Origin: a virus
Virus record (IMG/VR): IMGVR_UViG_3300044956_000431
Location: 45,985-109,984 of that record
Strand: one strand, 5' to 3'
Length of the DNA: 64,000 nt
The notes beneath the pieces were generated by a model that searched no databases, was not told the origin of the DNA, and saw only the letters and a list, made by a program, of their open reading frames with translations. The position numbers and the translations under genes are program-made. Positions within the stretch are counted from its first letter, which is position 1. Each line of letters opens with the position of its first letter. Below, piece by piece: positions 1 through 6,883 of the stretch.

Positions 1-408
1 AGGAGTAAATCTTCCAAAAAAGCCCCCAAACATCCTGGCGTTGGGATCTCGAATGCATTTGTCAACCTTAATGTCTCTGAGCGCCTGTGTTAAACTTGTG
101 CTAGGTCTCGTTATCACCGTAGCCCAGGGAGTTTCAAACAGTGGAACATGATCGTAGGTATCCAACACAAGTCTGTGTTTGGGCAGTGACATCGTAGTAG
201 CTACATGTTCTAACACACGATCAAATGCTACCATCCTAAAAGGTTCTGTTTCGTGAGACAAGAATCTCACGGTGCGGGTACTGATAGTGTCGCTGAGCTG
301 ATAGAGAGTCCTATACAGTTCTGGTAAATGATGCACATATCCGTCATGTTTGATATAATCGGTTAGACGTACAATCACTTCATTGTCTGTGACGTTTACA
401 CAATCCAT
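1..408 (-). CDS. Hypothetical phage protein, 3' part outside window
   Basis: This gene enters the window at its 5' end and runs off the left edge, so only the first 136 residues are visible. The ATG lies directly behind the iscU stop codon (TAA then ATG), so it is probably translated from the iscU message. The visible protein starts MDCVNVTDNEV and ends FGGFFGRFTP. The GFFGRFTP stretch is faintly like short motifs in phage glycosyltransferase-like proteins, but that is not enough to assign a function. No signal peptide or membrane segment is seen. Function unknown. Confidence 0.7.
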   Translation of the reverse strand, partial: MDCVNVTDNEVIVRLTDYIKHDGYVHHLPELYRTLYQLSDTISTRTVRFLSHETEPFRMVAFDRVLEHVATTMSLPKHRLVLDTYDHVPLFETPWATVITRPSTSLTQALRDIKVDKCIRDPNARMFGGFFGRFTP

Positions 409-795
409 TTAGGCCTGATGTTTTTTACGATAATCGTCTACTGCGGCCTTGATAGCATCCTCGGCCAGGATTGAACAATGTATCTTTACTGGTGGAAGTG
501 CTAGTTCTTCTGCAATGGCTGAGTTTTTGATTGAACTGGCTTGGTCGAGAGTTTTACCTTTGACCCACTCTGTGACCAGACTTGAGCTTGCGATAGCCGA
601 TCCGCAGCCATACGTTTTAAATTTCGCATCTGTAATAATACCTGTAGCATCATCTACCTTTATCTGTAGTTTCATTACATCCCCGCAAGCAGGTGCTCCA
701 ACCATACCAGTACCAACGGTAGGATCAGACTTATCAAGACTACCAACATTACGGGGGTTTTCATAGTGATCTACGACCATATTGCTGTACGCCAT
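409..795 (-). CDS. iscU: IscU-like iron-sulfur cluster scaffold protein
   Basis: The 128-residue product has the full length of bacterial IscU, the scaffold on which Fe-S clusters are built from cysteine-desulfurase sulfur before transfer to apoproteins. The three ligand cysteines are present (Cys37 in PACGD, Cys64 in YGCGSA, Cys107 in KIHCS), with Asp39, His106 and the HscA-binding LPPVK motif at 100-104. The sequence is of the beta/gamma-proteobacterial type, so recent acquisition from a host is likely (inference). No iscS, hscA or fdx neighbour is visible, so it would have to work with host partners. A strong Shine-Dalgarno (AAAGGAGG) and a consensus sigma70 promoter at 813-841 suggest early expression. 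Two phage radical SAM genes in this window could be clients. Confidence 0.95.
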   Translation of the reverse strand: MAYSNMVVDHYENPRNVGSLDKSDPTVGTGMVGAPACGDVMKLQIKVDDATGIITDAKFKTYGCGSAIASSSLVTEWVKGKTLDQASSIKNSAIAEELALPPVKIHCSILAEDAIKAAVDDYRKKHQA

Positions 796-812
796 AAGAA
801 CCTCCTTTTGTT

Positions 813-841
813 ATTATACTAGATTATTTACTTTAGGTCAA
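813..841 (-). promoter_or_regulatory. Sigma70-type promoter of iscU
   Basis: On the minus strand TTGACC and TATAAT are separated by exactly 17 bp. The site lies 18 bp before the iscU start and overlaps the end of the preceding gene. Probably an early promoter read by host RNA polymerase. Confidence 0.85.
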
Positions 842-1163
842 TGGCACGTTTGGCCATTTGGTTCACGGTTTTACGGGCTTGATCCACACTCATTTTTTGA
901 TTGCTGGCATCTGGAGTTTTAGAACCTTTCCAAATAATCTCGCCGTTTTGAATAGAGTCAATGACATTGTTGAGCGGTGGTTGTACTGCCAAGGTTTCCA
1001 GGCGTTCGGCTGTCATGTTGATACCATTCTCGTGAGCAAGACTGATAAATGCATCCACATTCATGGGTTTGATTGCGTCTGTATCTTGAGCCCGCTTGAG
1101 TAAAAAATGGCCTATGGCGGCCAGTTTTGTTGAGTCTGGATCCCGGAACTCTCGGATCAACAT
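828..1163 (-). CDS. Conserved phage protein of unknown function
   Basis: A protein of about 111 residues starting MLIREFRDPDS. An upstream in-frame ATG at 1235 would overlap the preceding gene by 70 bp; the ATG at 1163 lies one base after that gene's stop and is preferred. The product is mixed alpha-helical, ends in a basic helix (ARKTVNQMAKRAIDLK) and has no recognised motif. It follows the coiled-coil protein at 1165-2163 and is probably cotranscribed with it. The iscU promoter lies over its last codons. Confidence 0.65.
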   Translation of the reverse strand: MLIREFRDPDSTKLAAIGHFLLKRAQDTDAIKPMNVDAFISLAHENGINMTAERLETLAVQPPLNNVIDSIQNGEIIWKGSKTPDASNQKMSVDQARKTVNQMAKRAIDLK

Positions 1164-1164
1164 A

Positions 1165-2163
1165 TTATCTACGCTCTCGGCCCAGGGCCTTGGCAGGGAT
1201 TTCTTCGCTGTCTTCTGGTGGAAGATTAGCATCAAGATCTAAATCTGCACTCATGTCTACTTCGCCAGTGTCAGCACCGGATACATTGCCTCCTGGAAGG
1301 GTAGGTGCGTCGGCATCAGCATCTTGTCCTGGCACCACTGGGGCTTGGCCTGTAAGTACACCTTGTGCGGTTTCCAGCTGGGTTTTGGAACCCTGAAGTC
1401 CCTGGATGAGACCTTGTAGTGCGGTTGTGACGTCATTGTTAAACTGTTGTGCTTGATCCATGCCAACATCGTTGCGGATAGAATCTACAAGAGCAGGAAG
1501 ATCTTTGAACTGCATGGCCGAAACTTGTTCGATCATTTTCTGGATCTGATCAACCATGTCTTGAGCGGCCAGAACAACTTGTGCTTGTTGTAACTCGCTG
1601 GCTTCGCGCAGTCTGCGTCCACGATGTTTTTTGCTTTCTGCGGCAGTGGCTTTTTTCAACATCTGCTGCAGACGTGACGCTGTAGCTGGATCGCTCATGG
1701 CTTTTTGTAACCCACCTAGTTGTGTGCCGAGTGCGGTACGTTGTCTAGGATCTAGTATTTTGCCTGCCACTGCTGTATCAATGGCTTTGCCAAGTAAATT
1801 GGCCTGAGCACCTTGTCCTGTGGCAGCGGCAACTTTTCTAACTCCAGCGGCTGCGGCTGCGGCTTGCTTGGGGTCTTGTTGCGCCATGGCCATGCCTGGT
1901 GCGGCGCCTGGTTGTGATTCTTTTACGCGGCTTTCAAGAGCACGTTCCATTACCACTAGTTTGAGATAAGCTGGATTGCGCTCACTGCGATGAAACTCAG
2001 AAGTTTCGCGATATTCGCGTATCAATCCCCGTACACGTTTGAGCATGGTCTGTGCCTGACCAGGTGTCATAGTATCAATGGCCAAATTCTGACCAAAGTG
2101 GCTTTCAAAGACTTCCAGGCTTTGTTGTGTTTTGGTTTTTGATTCCAATTCTTGCAGTTTCAT
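1165..2163 (-). CDS. Conserved phage protein, helical, Ala/Gln-rich
   Basis: A 332-residue protein starting MKLQELESKT. The ATG at 2163 has a good Shine-Dalgarno (AGAGGA); a longer reading to 2196 starts from an alternative codon and is less likely. The first 80 residues (around GQNLAIDTMTPGQAQTMLKR and EFHRSERNPAYLKL) resemble a domain seen in other environmental T4-like phages. The middle is rich in Ala and Gln and likely coiled coil; the C terminus is acidic (DADADAPTLPGG, DMSADLDLDANLPPED) and ends in a basic tail. Such composition fits a virion or head-assembly protein, but no function can be assigned. A TAAATA late box lies 23 bp upstream. Confidence 0.7.
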   Translation of the reverse strand: MKLQELESKTKTQQSLEVFESHFGQNLAIDTMTPGQAQTMLKRVRGLIREYRETSEFHRSERNPAYLKLVVMERALESRVKESQPGAAPGMAMAQQDPKQAAAAAAGVRKVAAATGQGAQANLLGKAIDTAVAGKILDPRQRTALGTQLGGLQKAMSDPATASRLQQMLKKATAAESKKHRGRRLREASELQQAQVVLAAQDMVDQIQKMIEQVSAMQFKDLPALVDSIRNDVGMDQAQQFNNDVTTALQGLIQGLQGSKTQLETAQGVLTGQAPVVPGQDADADAPTLPGGNVSGADTGEVDMSADLDLDANLPPEDSEEIPAKALGRERR

Positions 2164-2590
2164 CGTTGAATCCTCTTTGTTGCCAGTATTTAGCACGATT
2201 TAAACATTCTTCGAGATGTTTTTGAGCGTATTTTAGGCGTGCCTGGCTTTCCCATAACCTATCGCTGACCACGGATTTTCTTATAGCATCTTCGCTGTGC
2301 TCTAGCGTGTATCTATAATGAGCTATTTCGTTTTGGCGTCGCTCTATTTCCTGGTCCAGCATTAGCAGTTGGTGTGCCAATGTGTCTTTACCATACTTGT
2401 CCGCCACACACCAACTGAGAGCTACCTTGCCGGAGCTGGGTTCAGCAGCCAAAGTAGCACTGCGATATACCTGATATCCAGTGGTATTCTTCGTTATTGT
2501 ATATTTGCCAAACGCTCGTATTGCATCATACAAGCGTATGATAGCGTTGGGATTGTTTAATAGATGATCTCGGGTAAGGCGTTCCAGCAT
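2105..2590 (-). CDS. Conserved phage protein, start uncertain
   Basis: The reading frame is open upstream to 2914, but its first part lies over the convincing membrane-protein gene at 2611-2871 and has out-of-frame composition, so that part is rejected. Coding character begins near RLKVSERQTQLMLERL, just downstream of the membrane gene's stop. The first ATG there is at 2590 (MLERLTRDHLL), giving about 161 residues; a non-ATG start slightly upstream is possible because LKVSERQTQL looks like real protein. The C-terminal half is helical (LDQEIERRQNEIAHYRYTLE) and probably coiled coil. The 3' end overlaps the next gene by 59 bp. Function unknown. Confidence 0.55.
   Translation of the reverse strand: MLERLTRDHLLNNPNAIIRLYDAIRAFGKYTITKNTTGYQVYRSATLAAEPSSGKVALSWCVADKYGKDTLAHQLLMLDQEIERRQNEIAHYRYTLEHSEDAIRKSVVSDRLWESQARLKYAQKHLEECLNRAKYWQQRGFNDETARIGIKNQNTTKPGSL
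2187..2194 (-). promoter_or_regulatory. T4-late-like promoter box (GCTAAATA)
   Basis: The box lies 23 bp before the ATG at 2163, with a Shine-Dalgarno between them. It is assigned by likeness to the T4 late element TATAAATA and by position. Confidence 0.45.
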
Positions 2591-2610
2591 GAGCTGGGTC
2601 TGGCGTTCGC

Positions 2611-2871
2611 TTACTTTAAGACGTAGTGTGTGAGAAACCAGCCTATTATCCCTGCTAGGAACACTATGATCCCGATCCCCCAGTTGATCAGTCGATCCGT
2701 GTGCTTGTCGCTCATTTTTTGCATCATGCCATGGATCTCTTGAATCACTGTGTTGAGATTTATCATGTTTTGTTCTACGTTTTCCAGCTTCTCTTCCAGA
2801 TACTTGTACCTCTGGGCGCATAGTTCCACGTGAGTTTCTAGACTTTTCTTTTCGATGTCCGTTGTTTCCAT
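2611..2871 (-). CDS. Small membrane protein with coiled coil and one C-terminal TM segment
   Basis: An 86-residue protein starting METTDIEKK. Residues 1-58 form a charged coiled coil (ELCAQRYKYLEEKLENVEQN). Residues 63-82 form one strongly hydrophobic segment (INWGIGIIVFLAGIIGWFL), followed by a short tail. This layout occurs in small phage membrane proteins, including some holin-like or spanin-like proteins, but no specific family is recognised. The ATG has a good Shine-Dalgarno (AGGAAAG) and a late box at 2896-2903, which would fit a late membrane function such as lysis. That role is only a guess. Confidence 0.8.
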   Translation of the reverse strand: METTDIEKKSLETHVELCAQRYKYLEEKLENVEQNMINLNTVIQEIHGMMQKMSDKHTDRLINWGIGIIVFLAGIIGWFLTHYVLK

Positions 2872-2894
2872 TGGGGTCTTTCCTGGTTGACTGT

Positions 2895-3371
2895 TTATTT
2901 ATTTGTTTTGGCATAATAAATGATATTAATGTTAGGGCCTTGTGTTTTAATCCAAGGTTCCATTTTTGCTGTTTCTGTTAATCCTAATAGTATAGGAGTA
3001 AGTTCGCTGTCGGCTTTTAAAATACAAAAATTGTCTCCGTCCACAGTCCATTGTGATTGAGGTTCTATTTCAAATGTAAATCTCCATACCCGACTCTCAG
3101 TGCCTGCCCATGCAAACTCTGGTGGTATGTCGGAAGTGATTTCAGATTTAGAGATTTCAAATACTTGTGTTCGCATACCCAATAACTGCAATACAGTATC
3201 TAAGTTGCGTTGTTGATTTCTAGCTTGCGCCAAGTCTCGAGGGTTGTTGATCTCAACCCCACTACGACTGACATAAGGATATTCTACGTTGCGTTGATGT
3301 CCATTTACGGCTGTAGATGTGATATCAAACAAGCACCAACATTCAACCTTTTGCAGGGTACTTGAGTTCAT
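2895..3371 (-). CDS. Conserved phage protein of unknown function
   Basis: A 158-residue protein starting MNSSTLQKVECWCLFDIT. Its ECWCLFDIT and ARNQQRNLDTVLQLLG stretches look conserved and resemble proteins of other T4-like phages, but no catalytic motif or domain is recognised. It is beta-rich in the middle (VWRFTFEIEPQSQW). Its start overlaps the end of the small gene at 3343-3585 by 29 bp, which implies translational coupling. No membrane segment or signal peptide. Confidence 0.7.
   Translation of the reverse strand: MNSSTLQKVECWCLFDITSTAVNGHQRNVEYPYVSRSGVEINNPRDLAQARNQQRNLDTVLQLLGMRTQVFEISKSEITSDIPPEFAWAGTESRVWRFTFEIEPQSQWTVDGDNFCILKADSELTPILLGLTETAKMEPWIKTQGPNINIIYYAKTNK
2896..2903 (-). 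promoter_or_regulatory. T4-late-like promoter box (AATAAATA)
   Basis: The box lies 24 bp before the small membrane protein's ATG and overlaps the last codons of the preceding gene (stop at 2895). A ribosome-binding site lies in between. Confidence 0.55.
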
Positions 3372-3585
3372 AATATACTCGGACCTGATCTAACATTTCT
3401 TTGAGCGCAGGATCATTTAAACTAGCACGACGAATATCACCCCAGAGTTTATCTTCTTTTAACCTGTTGAGTTGGTCTTGAGTTTCTCTATCCACTGAGA
3501 CTAGTTCTCTATCTTGTTTGCCCACGTACCGACGATATACAGTGTGTCCACCATCGGGGCTTTCAAAAACATATTCTCCGCTCAT
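3343..3585 (-). CDS. Small conserved phage protein, leaderless late gene
   Basis: An 80-residue protein (MSGEYVFESPDGGHTVYRR...). It is highly charged, with a beta-like N terminus and a helical C terminus (DPALKEMLDQVRVYYELKY). There is no Shine-Dalgarno. Instead CTTAAATA ends 5 bp before the ATG, so the transcript is predicted to start at or next to the start codon. It lies just downstream of a strong terminator that ends the preceding unit. Function unknown. Confidence 0.7.
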   Translation of the reverse strand: MSGEYVFESPDGGHTVYRRYVGKQDRELVSVDRETQDQLNRLKEDKLWGDIRRASLNDPALKEMLDQVRVYYELKYPAKG

Positions 3586-3590
3586 GCAGG

Positions 3591-3598
3591 TATTTAAG
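3591..3598 (-). promoter_or_regulatory. T4-late-like promoter box (CTTAAATA), leaderless type
   Basis: Only 5 bp separate the box from the ATG at 3585. In T4, late transcription begins about 6 bp after this element, so the mRNA would have little or no leader. Confidence 0.55.
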
Positions 3599-3602
3599 CC
3601 GT

Positions 3603-3636
3603 AAAAAAAACCCTAGTTAAAGAACTAGGGCTTTTT
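3603..3636 (-). terminator. Rho-independent terminator
   Basis: An 8-bp perfect stem (3611-3618 with 3623-3630, AACTAGGG arms) with a 4-base loop is followed on the minus strand by eight T. It lies 20 bp after the stop of the gene at 3656-4039. An A/T-rich flank also gives it a weaker T tract in the plus direction. Confidence 0.9.
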
Positions 3637-3655
3637 AGGTCTGATCTAACTGCTA

Positions 3656-4039
3656 TTAAGCGGCTAGTTTGAAACCGTTTGCTGTTGCGCTGTCCAACTG
3701 GAAACCAGTGTAAGTGATGTTAGCGGCTGCCAAGAAAGCGGCTGCGTCTTCAAATGCTTTGGTTGGGTACACAGCAACAGAAAGTGCTGTGTTGTCAACT
3801 TGGTACATAGCTACTGTAGCTGTTTGCGAGATCGCTTGGATCACGTTTGCAACATACTCTGCAACACCGCCTTCACCGTTGATGCTAGTGTTAGCAACTG
3901 CACGGAAGAAGTCAAGTTTAGGACCTTGTGGTTGTACAGGAACGCCTGCCAACGAAGTTGAAGGTGCAACTGGACCGTTTTGTGTGTCTAGCGCGAATAC
4001 TGGTTGTGAATCACCATTGACTCTTGTAAATTGTGCCAT
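3656..4039 (-). CDS. Probable late virion protein, own promoter and terminator
   Basis: A 127-residue protein starting MAQFTRVNGDSQPV. It is Ala/Val/Thr-rich, with few charges and a beta-rich look, typical of small phage capsid or decoration proteins. It is a stand-alone unit: a perfect TATAAATA late box at 4080-4087, a strong Shine-Dalgarno (AAGGAGAT) and a strong terminator at 3603-3636. That arrangement, shared with the gene at 21983-22378, suggests high late expression. No homologue is named from sequence alone; a structural role is inferred from composition and regulation. Confidence 0.75.
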   Translation of the reverse strand: MAQFTRVNGDSQPVFALDTQNGPVAPSTSLAGVPVQPQGPKLDFFRAVANTSINGEGGVAEYVANVIQAISQTATVAMYQVDNTALSVAVYPTKAFEDAAAFLAAANITYTGFQLDSATANGFKLAA

Positions 4040-4079
4040 TTCAAATCTCCTTGATATGTGACCTCATTGGGTCTACTTT

Positions 4080-4087
4080 TATTTATA
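4080..4087 (-). promoter_or_regulatory. T4-late-type promoter (TATAAATA)
   Basis: A perfect match to the T4 late consensus, 40 bp before the ATG of the small virion-like gene at 3656-4039. Confidence 0.8.
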
Positions 4088-4110
4088 CCAAAATGGAGAA
4101 ATCGGCAGTA

Positions 4111-5976
4111 TCAGTCCAGATCAGGATTATTGCGGACAAAGTTTGCCTGGCTAAAACGCATGCGATCAACGTATTTCATGCCCTGCCCTACATAACCTTC
4201 GTGTCCAGGTTCTCCGTTGATTGATGCTTGTACATCGTGTGCTTGTGCATCTAGTTGACGCACTAACTCATTTTTAAGACTGCTTAGATCTAAGAATGCT
4301 TGAAACACAGCGGCCAGGGCTGCTTTGTTTTCGTTGGCCCATTCAAAAATACGCAGTGCTTTAGTGGATTCCTTGGCTTGTACCCAAGGCCCAAACCCGG
4401 CCAACAAATCATTGAAGTTTCCTTCTCGAACACGGCTATTGATATATGCCTTCATTAACTGTGGAAGGTTGCTGATTTTCCTAGCTCTGAGCTCTTGAGG
4501 GTTAAAGAGCTGGTCAATGGCCGCACCTTGTGCTGTGGCTATCTTTTTTAGATTTGCCACAGTGCTGGCGTTGAGTTTGATATTTCTAGGTTCTTTAAGG
4601 CTGGGGTCAAGAATCAACAAGCCCGGCACTGGTTTGAGCGCGGCTGCTCGTATGGGCTGAGGTTGTGCGCCAGGCGCTTCTAACGAAGTGTGTATTACTA
4701 CAGCGGCTTCGCTCTTGCCAACCTGCTGGCCCAAGGACGAGTCTGCAGGAATAGAATATGTCACAGTGTTGGGTTGGAAAACATAGGAACCGTTGACTAG
4801 CTGTGGTGTTTGACTGTACAACAAATCGCCCTGAATATATCCGCGGAAGTCTGGCGGTACAGCGGCCCTTAGTAGTGGAAATAGCTTTTGGTACAGTGCT
4901 ACAAGTTCACCACGCTCGCCACCACGTTGAGCCATGATCTGTGCGATCTGTTGCGGGCTAGTGGCCAGGCCATCATAGCCTTTGGCTAAAAATCCACTTT
5001 TGTCTGTGAGCACAAAATCACCGTTGGGTTTGCGACCAAATATAATAGCTGGCTTGCCATCCCATTTCACTGTGGCAGTGTTGGGTTCACGTGCTGTGTT
5101 GACAATACCTGTGATGGCTTGTTGTATGCCGCGACTGCCCATGTCAAATACCATGTCTTCAGGATGCTCAATACGCACACCCTCCATGATCATAATCATG
5201 CCTTGGTTCACAATACGATCACGCAGGCGTGCCAAGAAGTGTACGTCATTTTCTGCCACAGGTGCATCAGGATCAGTCAGGCCTTCACGTGCTAGATATT
5301 CTCTGAAGTCAGCCAGTTTGGCATCACGCTGTGGGTCTCGGGCCAGGGCCGCATAAATGCTTTCTACGTTTTTTAAGTTTTCCCGAGTGGACTTTTTGCC
5401 CAACAATGCCTGTGCCACATAATCAGGATCTAAACCGCCGTCGACTAGTTCATTGGTAGTTCTGCTGAACATGCCATTGGCGCCAACTTTGAGTCCTAGA
5501 TACTTGGCTATGGAGCTCATCAATACATTGCGTACCATGACTTTGTATGCACTGTTTTCGCCACCAGCATAAAAGAATGTGCCCCAATCTAAGTTAGGGA
5601 AAAACATAAAGTCTGTTTGAACAAACCCACGTTTTGGGTCGCCAGCAATGGGTGTGCGCAAATGAACTTCGCCACTCTTTTTGACCCATAACTTTGGATC
5701 TTCACCGTGGCTTTGCGCCCACTGAATAAGTTTGGCTGCCAGTTGATCCTTGCTAACTTCATTGACATCAACTGCCATATCTAAATCGCCTGATGTTGTG
5801 TCTCGCCCTGTGGAACCTAGCCAGCGTTCTCGAGGAAAATCTATACCTGTGAGTTGCTCCAGCCACATCACAGTGGCAGGAACATCGCTTTGATTGATAC
5901 GTTGTGTGAGTGGGTTGCCGTCTTTGTCTTTGAAGACGTTGCCACCTTCAAATAGTTGCCGCACCGCTACCACCAA
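4111..5976 (-). CDS. Fusion of Pol-beta-like nucleotidyltransferase and ligase-like domains
   Basis: About 620 residues. The N-terminal part has a Pol-beta-type nucleotidyltransferase signature: Gly54-Ser55 (LGSTGR), Asp64/Asp66 (SGDLDMAVD) and a third Asp at 122 (QTDFMFF). The second half has TVKWDGKPAIIFGR (Lys304, Asp306, Gly307), matching the KxDG motif I of the ATP-dependent DNA/RNA ligase and capping-enzyme superfamily. A possible motif III follows (GYIQGDLLYS, about 380-388). Similar proteins of unknown role occur in other T4-like environmental phages. A function in nucleic-acid end joining or nucleotidyl transfer is inference. The start is uncertain: no ATG, with TTG at 5976 and GTG codons shortly after. 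It overlaps the preceding gene by 29 bp. Confidence 0.8.
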   Translation of the reverse strand: MVVAVRQLFEGGNVFKDKDGNPLTQRINQSDVPATVMWLEQLTGIDFPRERWLGSTGRDTTSGDLDMAVDVNEVSKDQLAAKLIQWAQSHGEDPKLWVKKSGEVHLRTPIAGDPKRGFVQTDFMFFPNLDWGTFFYAGGENSAYKVMVRNVLMSSIAKYLGLKVGANGMFSRTTNELVDGGLDPDYVAQALLGKKSTRENLKNVESIYAALARDPQRDAKLADFREYLAREGLTDPDAPVAENDVHFLARLRDRIVNQGMIMIMEGVRIEHPEDMVFDMGSRGIQQAITGIVNTAREPNTATVKWDGKPAIIFGRKPNGDFVLTDKSGFLAKGYDGLATSPQQIAQIMAQRGGERGELVALYQKLFPLLRAAVPPDFRGYIQGDLLYSQTPQLVNGSYVFQPNTVTYSIPADSSLGQQVGKSEAAVVIHTSLEAPGAQPQPIRAAALKPVPGLLILDPSLKEPRNIKLNASTVANLKKIATAQGAAIDQLFNPQELRARKISNLPQLMKAYINSRVREGNFNDLLAGFGPWVQAKESTKALRIFEWANENKAALAAVFQAFLDLSSLKNELVRQLDAQAHDVQASINGEPGHEGYVGQGMKYVDRMRFSQANFVRNNPDLD

Positions 5977-6619
5977 TGGTTATAGTGCTACCTGACGCGG
6001 CCGCGGCTTGATCCATGGCCTGTTGTACTAGATCAGAATGTAATGCAGTGTAGGTAGGTACCTCTGCGCCACGAGCATCCACGAAACGTCCTTTGGAGCT
6101 ATCCCAGGTATAAGTTACCTTGCTGGTTTTTCTGCCCACAGTGGTTGTGGTATCTATTTTAGTACCATTGGGTATGACAAACACAGGGTTGGTTTGTGCT
6201 TTGAGATATCCTGGGATAAAATGTTGGGTGAAATAGTTTTTTACTGCTTCAATACTCTGCACAGGTATCAATGTTTTTAATGGTGCGTTGTTAACGTTGA
6301 CCTTGGCTGCTTTTTCTAGCCAGGATCTAAAAAGTCCGCGGTATTCATCATCAGTAAAAGGCTTACCTGCGGCAGCTTCTATTCGTTTTAATTCTTTGTC
6401 CCAGGCCGCTGTCCATGCATTGGCCAGCATACCTGCCTGTTGTTTGGCTTTTTCAGCTCCGACCTTGTCAGACAGATCTTTGTACCATTGAGGAGTTATC
6501 TCACCACGAAATACTGAGAGAGCTTGTTTGATTTTTTGTGCGTTCTGTGCTTGACTGGCCTTGCCTATAGCTCTTAGATCATCAAACACACCTTCATTGA
6601 CTATGTCATTGACTTTCAT
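5948..6619 (-). CDS. Conserved phage protein with short capsid-targeting-like N terminus
   Basis: A 223-residue protein starting MKVNDIVNEGVFDDL. The N terminus resembles the short leader MKxxxxxxE seen on T4 internal head proteins, though the -3 residue is Val rather than Leu/Ile. The body is helical (residues 15-90), followed by a Thr-rich beta region (TTTVGRKTSKVTYTWDSSKG) and an Ala/Gly-rich tail. The start overlaps the preceding gene and the end overlaps the nucleotidyltransferase-ligase gene, so they form one operon. Function unknown. Confidence 0.7.
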   Translation of the reverse strand: MKVNDIVNEGVFDDLRAIGKASQAQNAQKIKQALSVFRGEITPQWYKDLSDKVGAEKAKQQAGMLANAWTAAWDKELKRIEAAAGKPFTDDEYRGLFRSWLEKAAKVNVNNAPLKTLIPVQSIEAVKNYFTQHFIPGYLKAQTNPVFVIPNGTKIDTTTTVGRKTSKVTYTWDSSKGRFVDARGAEVPTYTALHSDLVQQAMDQAAAASGSTITIGGSGAATI

Positions 6620-6854
6620 CAGTGCGCCTTACTGTACGGGTAAACTTAGATGCATCGCGCATCTTTATGGCGTTGATCAGTTTGCGCTGTAGATTTTCTG
6701 CTGATTCAGTGTTGTAGGTCTGCTCGATCTGTTCCAAGAGACGGATAGCACTGGCAATGATATTGCTGGCGCGATTTTCTATCACATGACGTCGATCTCT
6801 CTCGATGTACATAGCATCAAGTTCTTCTAATATACTACGGGTCTTTTTTTGCAT
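6606..6854 (-). CDS. Small conserved phage protein, helical
   Basis: An 82-residue protein starting MQKKTRSILEELDAMYIER. A GTG two codons upstream is less likely than this ATG. The protein is basic at both ends and probably all helix; the pattern ENRASNIIASAIRLLEQI suggests a coiled coil or DNA/protein-binding helix. A late box (AATAAATA) lies 21 bp upstream with an AAAGG Shine-Dalgarno between. Its 3' end overlaps the next gene by 14 bp. Function unknown. Confidence 0.7.
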   Translation of the reverse strand: MQKKTRSILEELDAMYIERDRRHVIENRASNIIASAIRLLEQIEQTYNTESAENLQRKLINAIKMRDASKFTRTVRRTDESQ

Positions 6855-6875
6855 GATCACAAAGCCTTTGTTTTA

Positions 6876-6883
6876 TATTTATT
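6876..6883 (-). promoter_or_regulatory. T4-late-like promoter box (AATAAATA)
   Basis: 21 bp before the ATG at 6854, overlapping the last codon of the radical SAM gene. Confidence 0.55.

Noticed and set aside
2591-2914. Long N-terminal extension of the gene at 2105-2590
   Set aside because: It lies over the convincing membrane-protein gene at 2611-2871, is rich in His/Arg/Asp without structure, and reads as an out-of-frame shadow.
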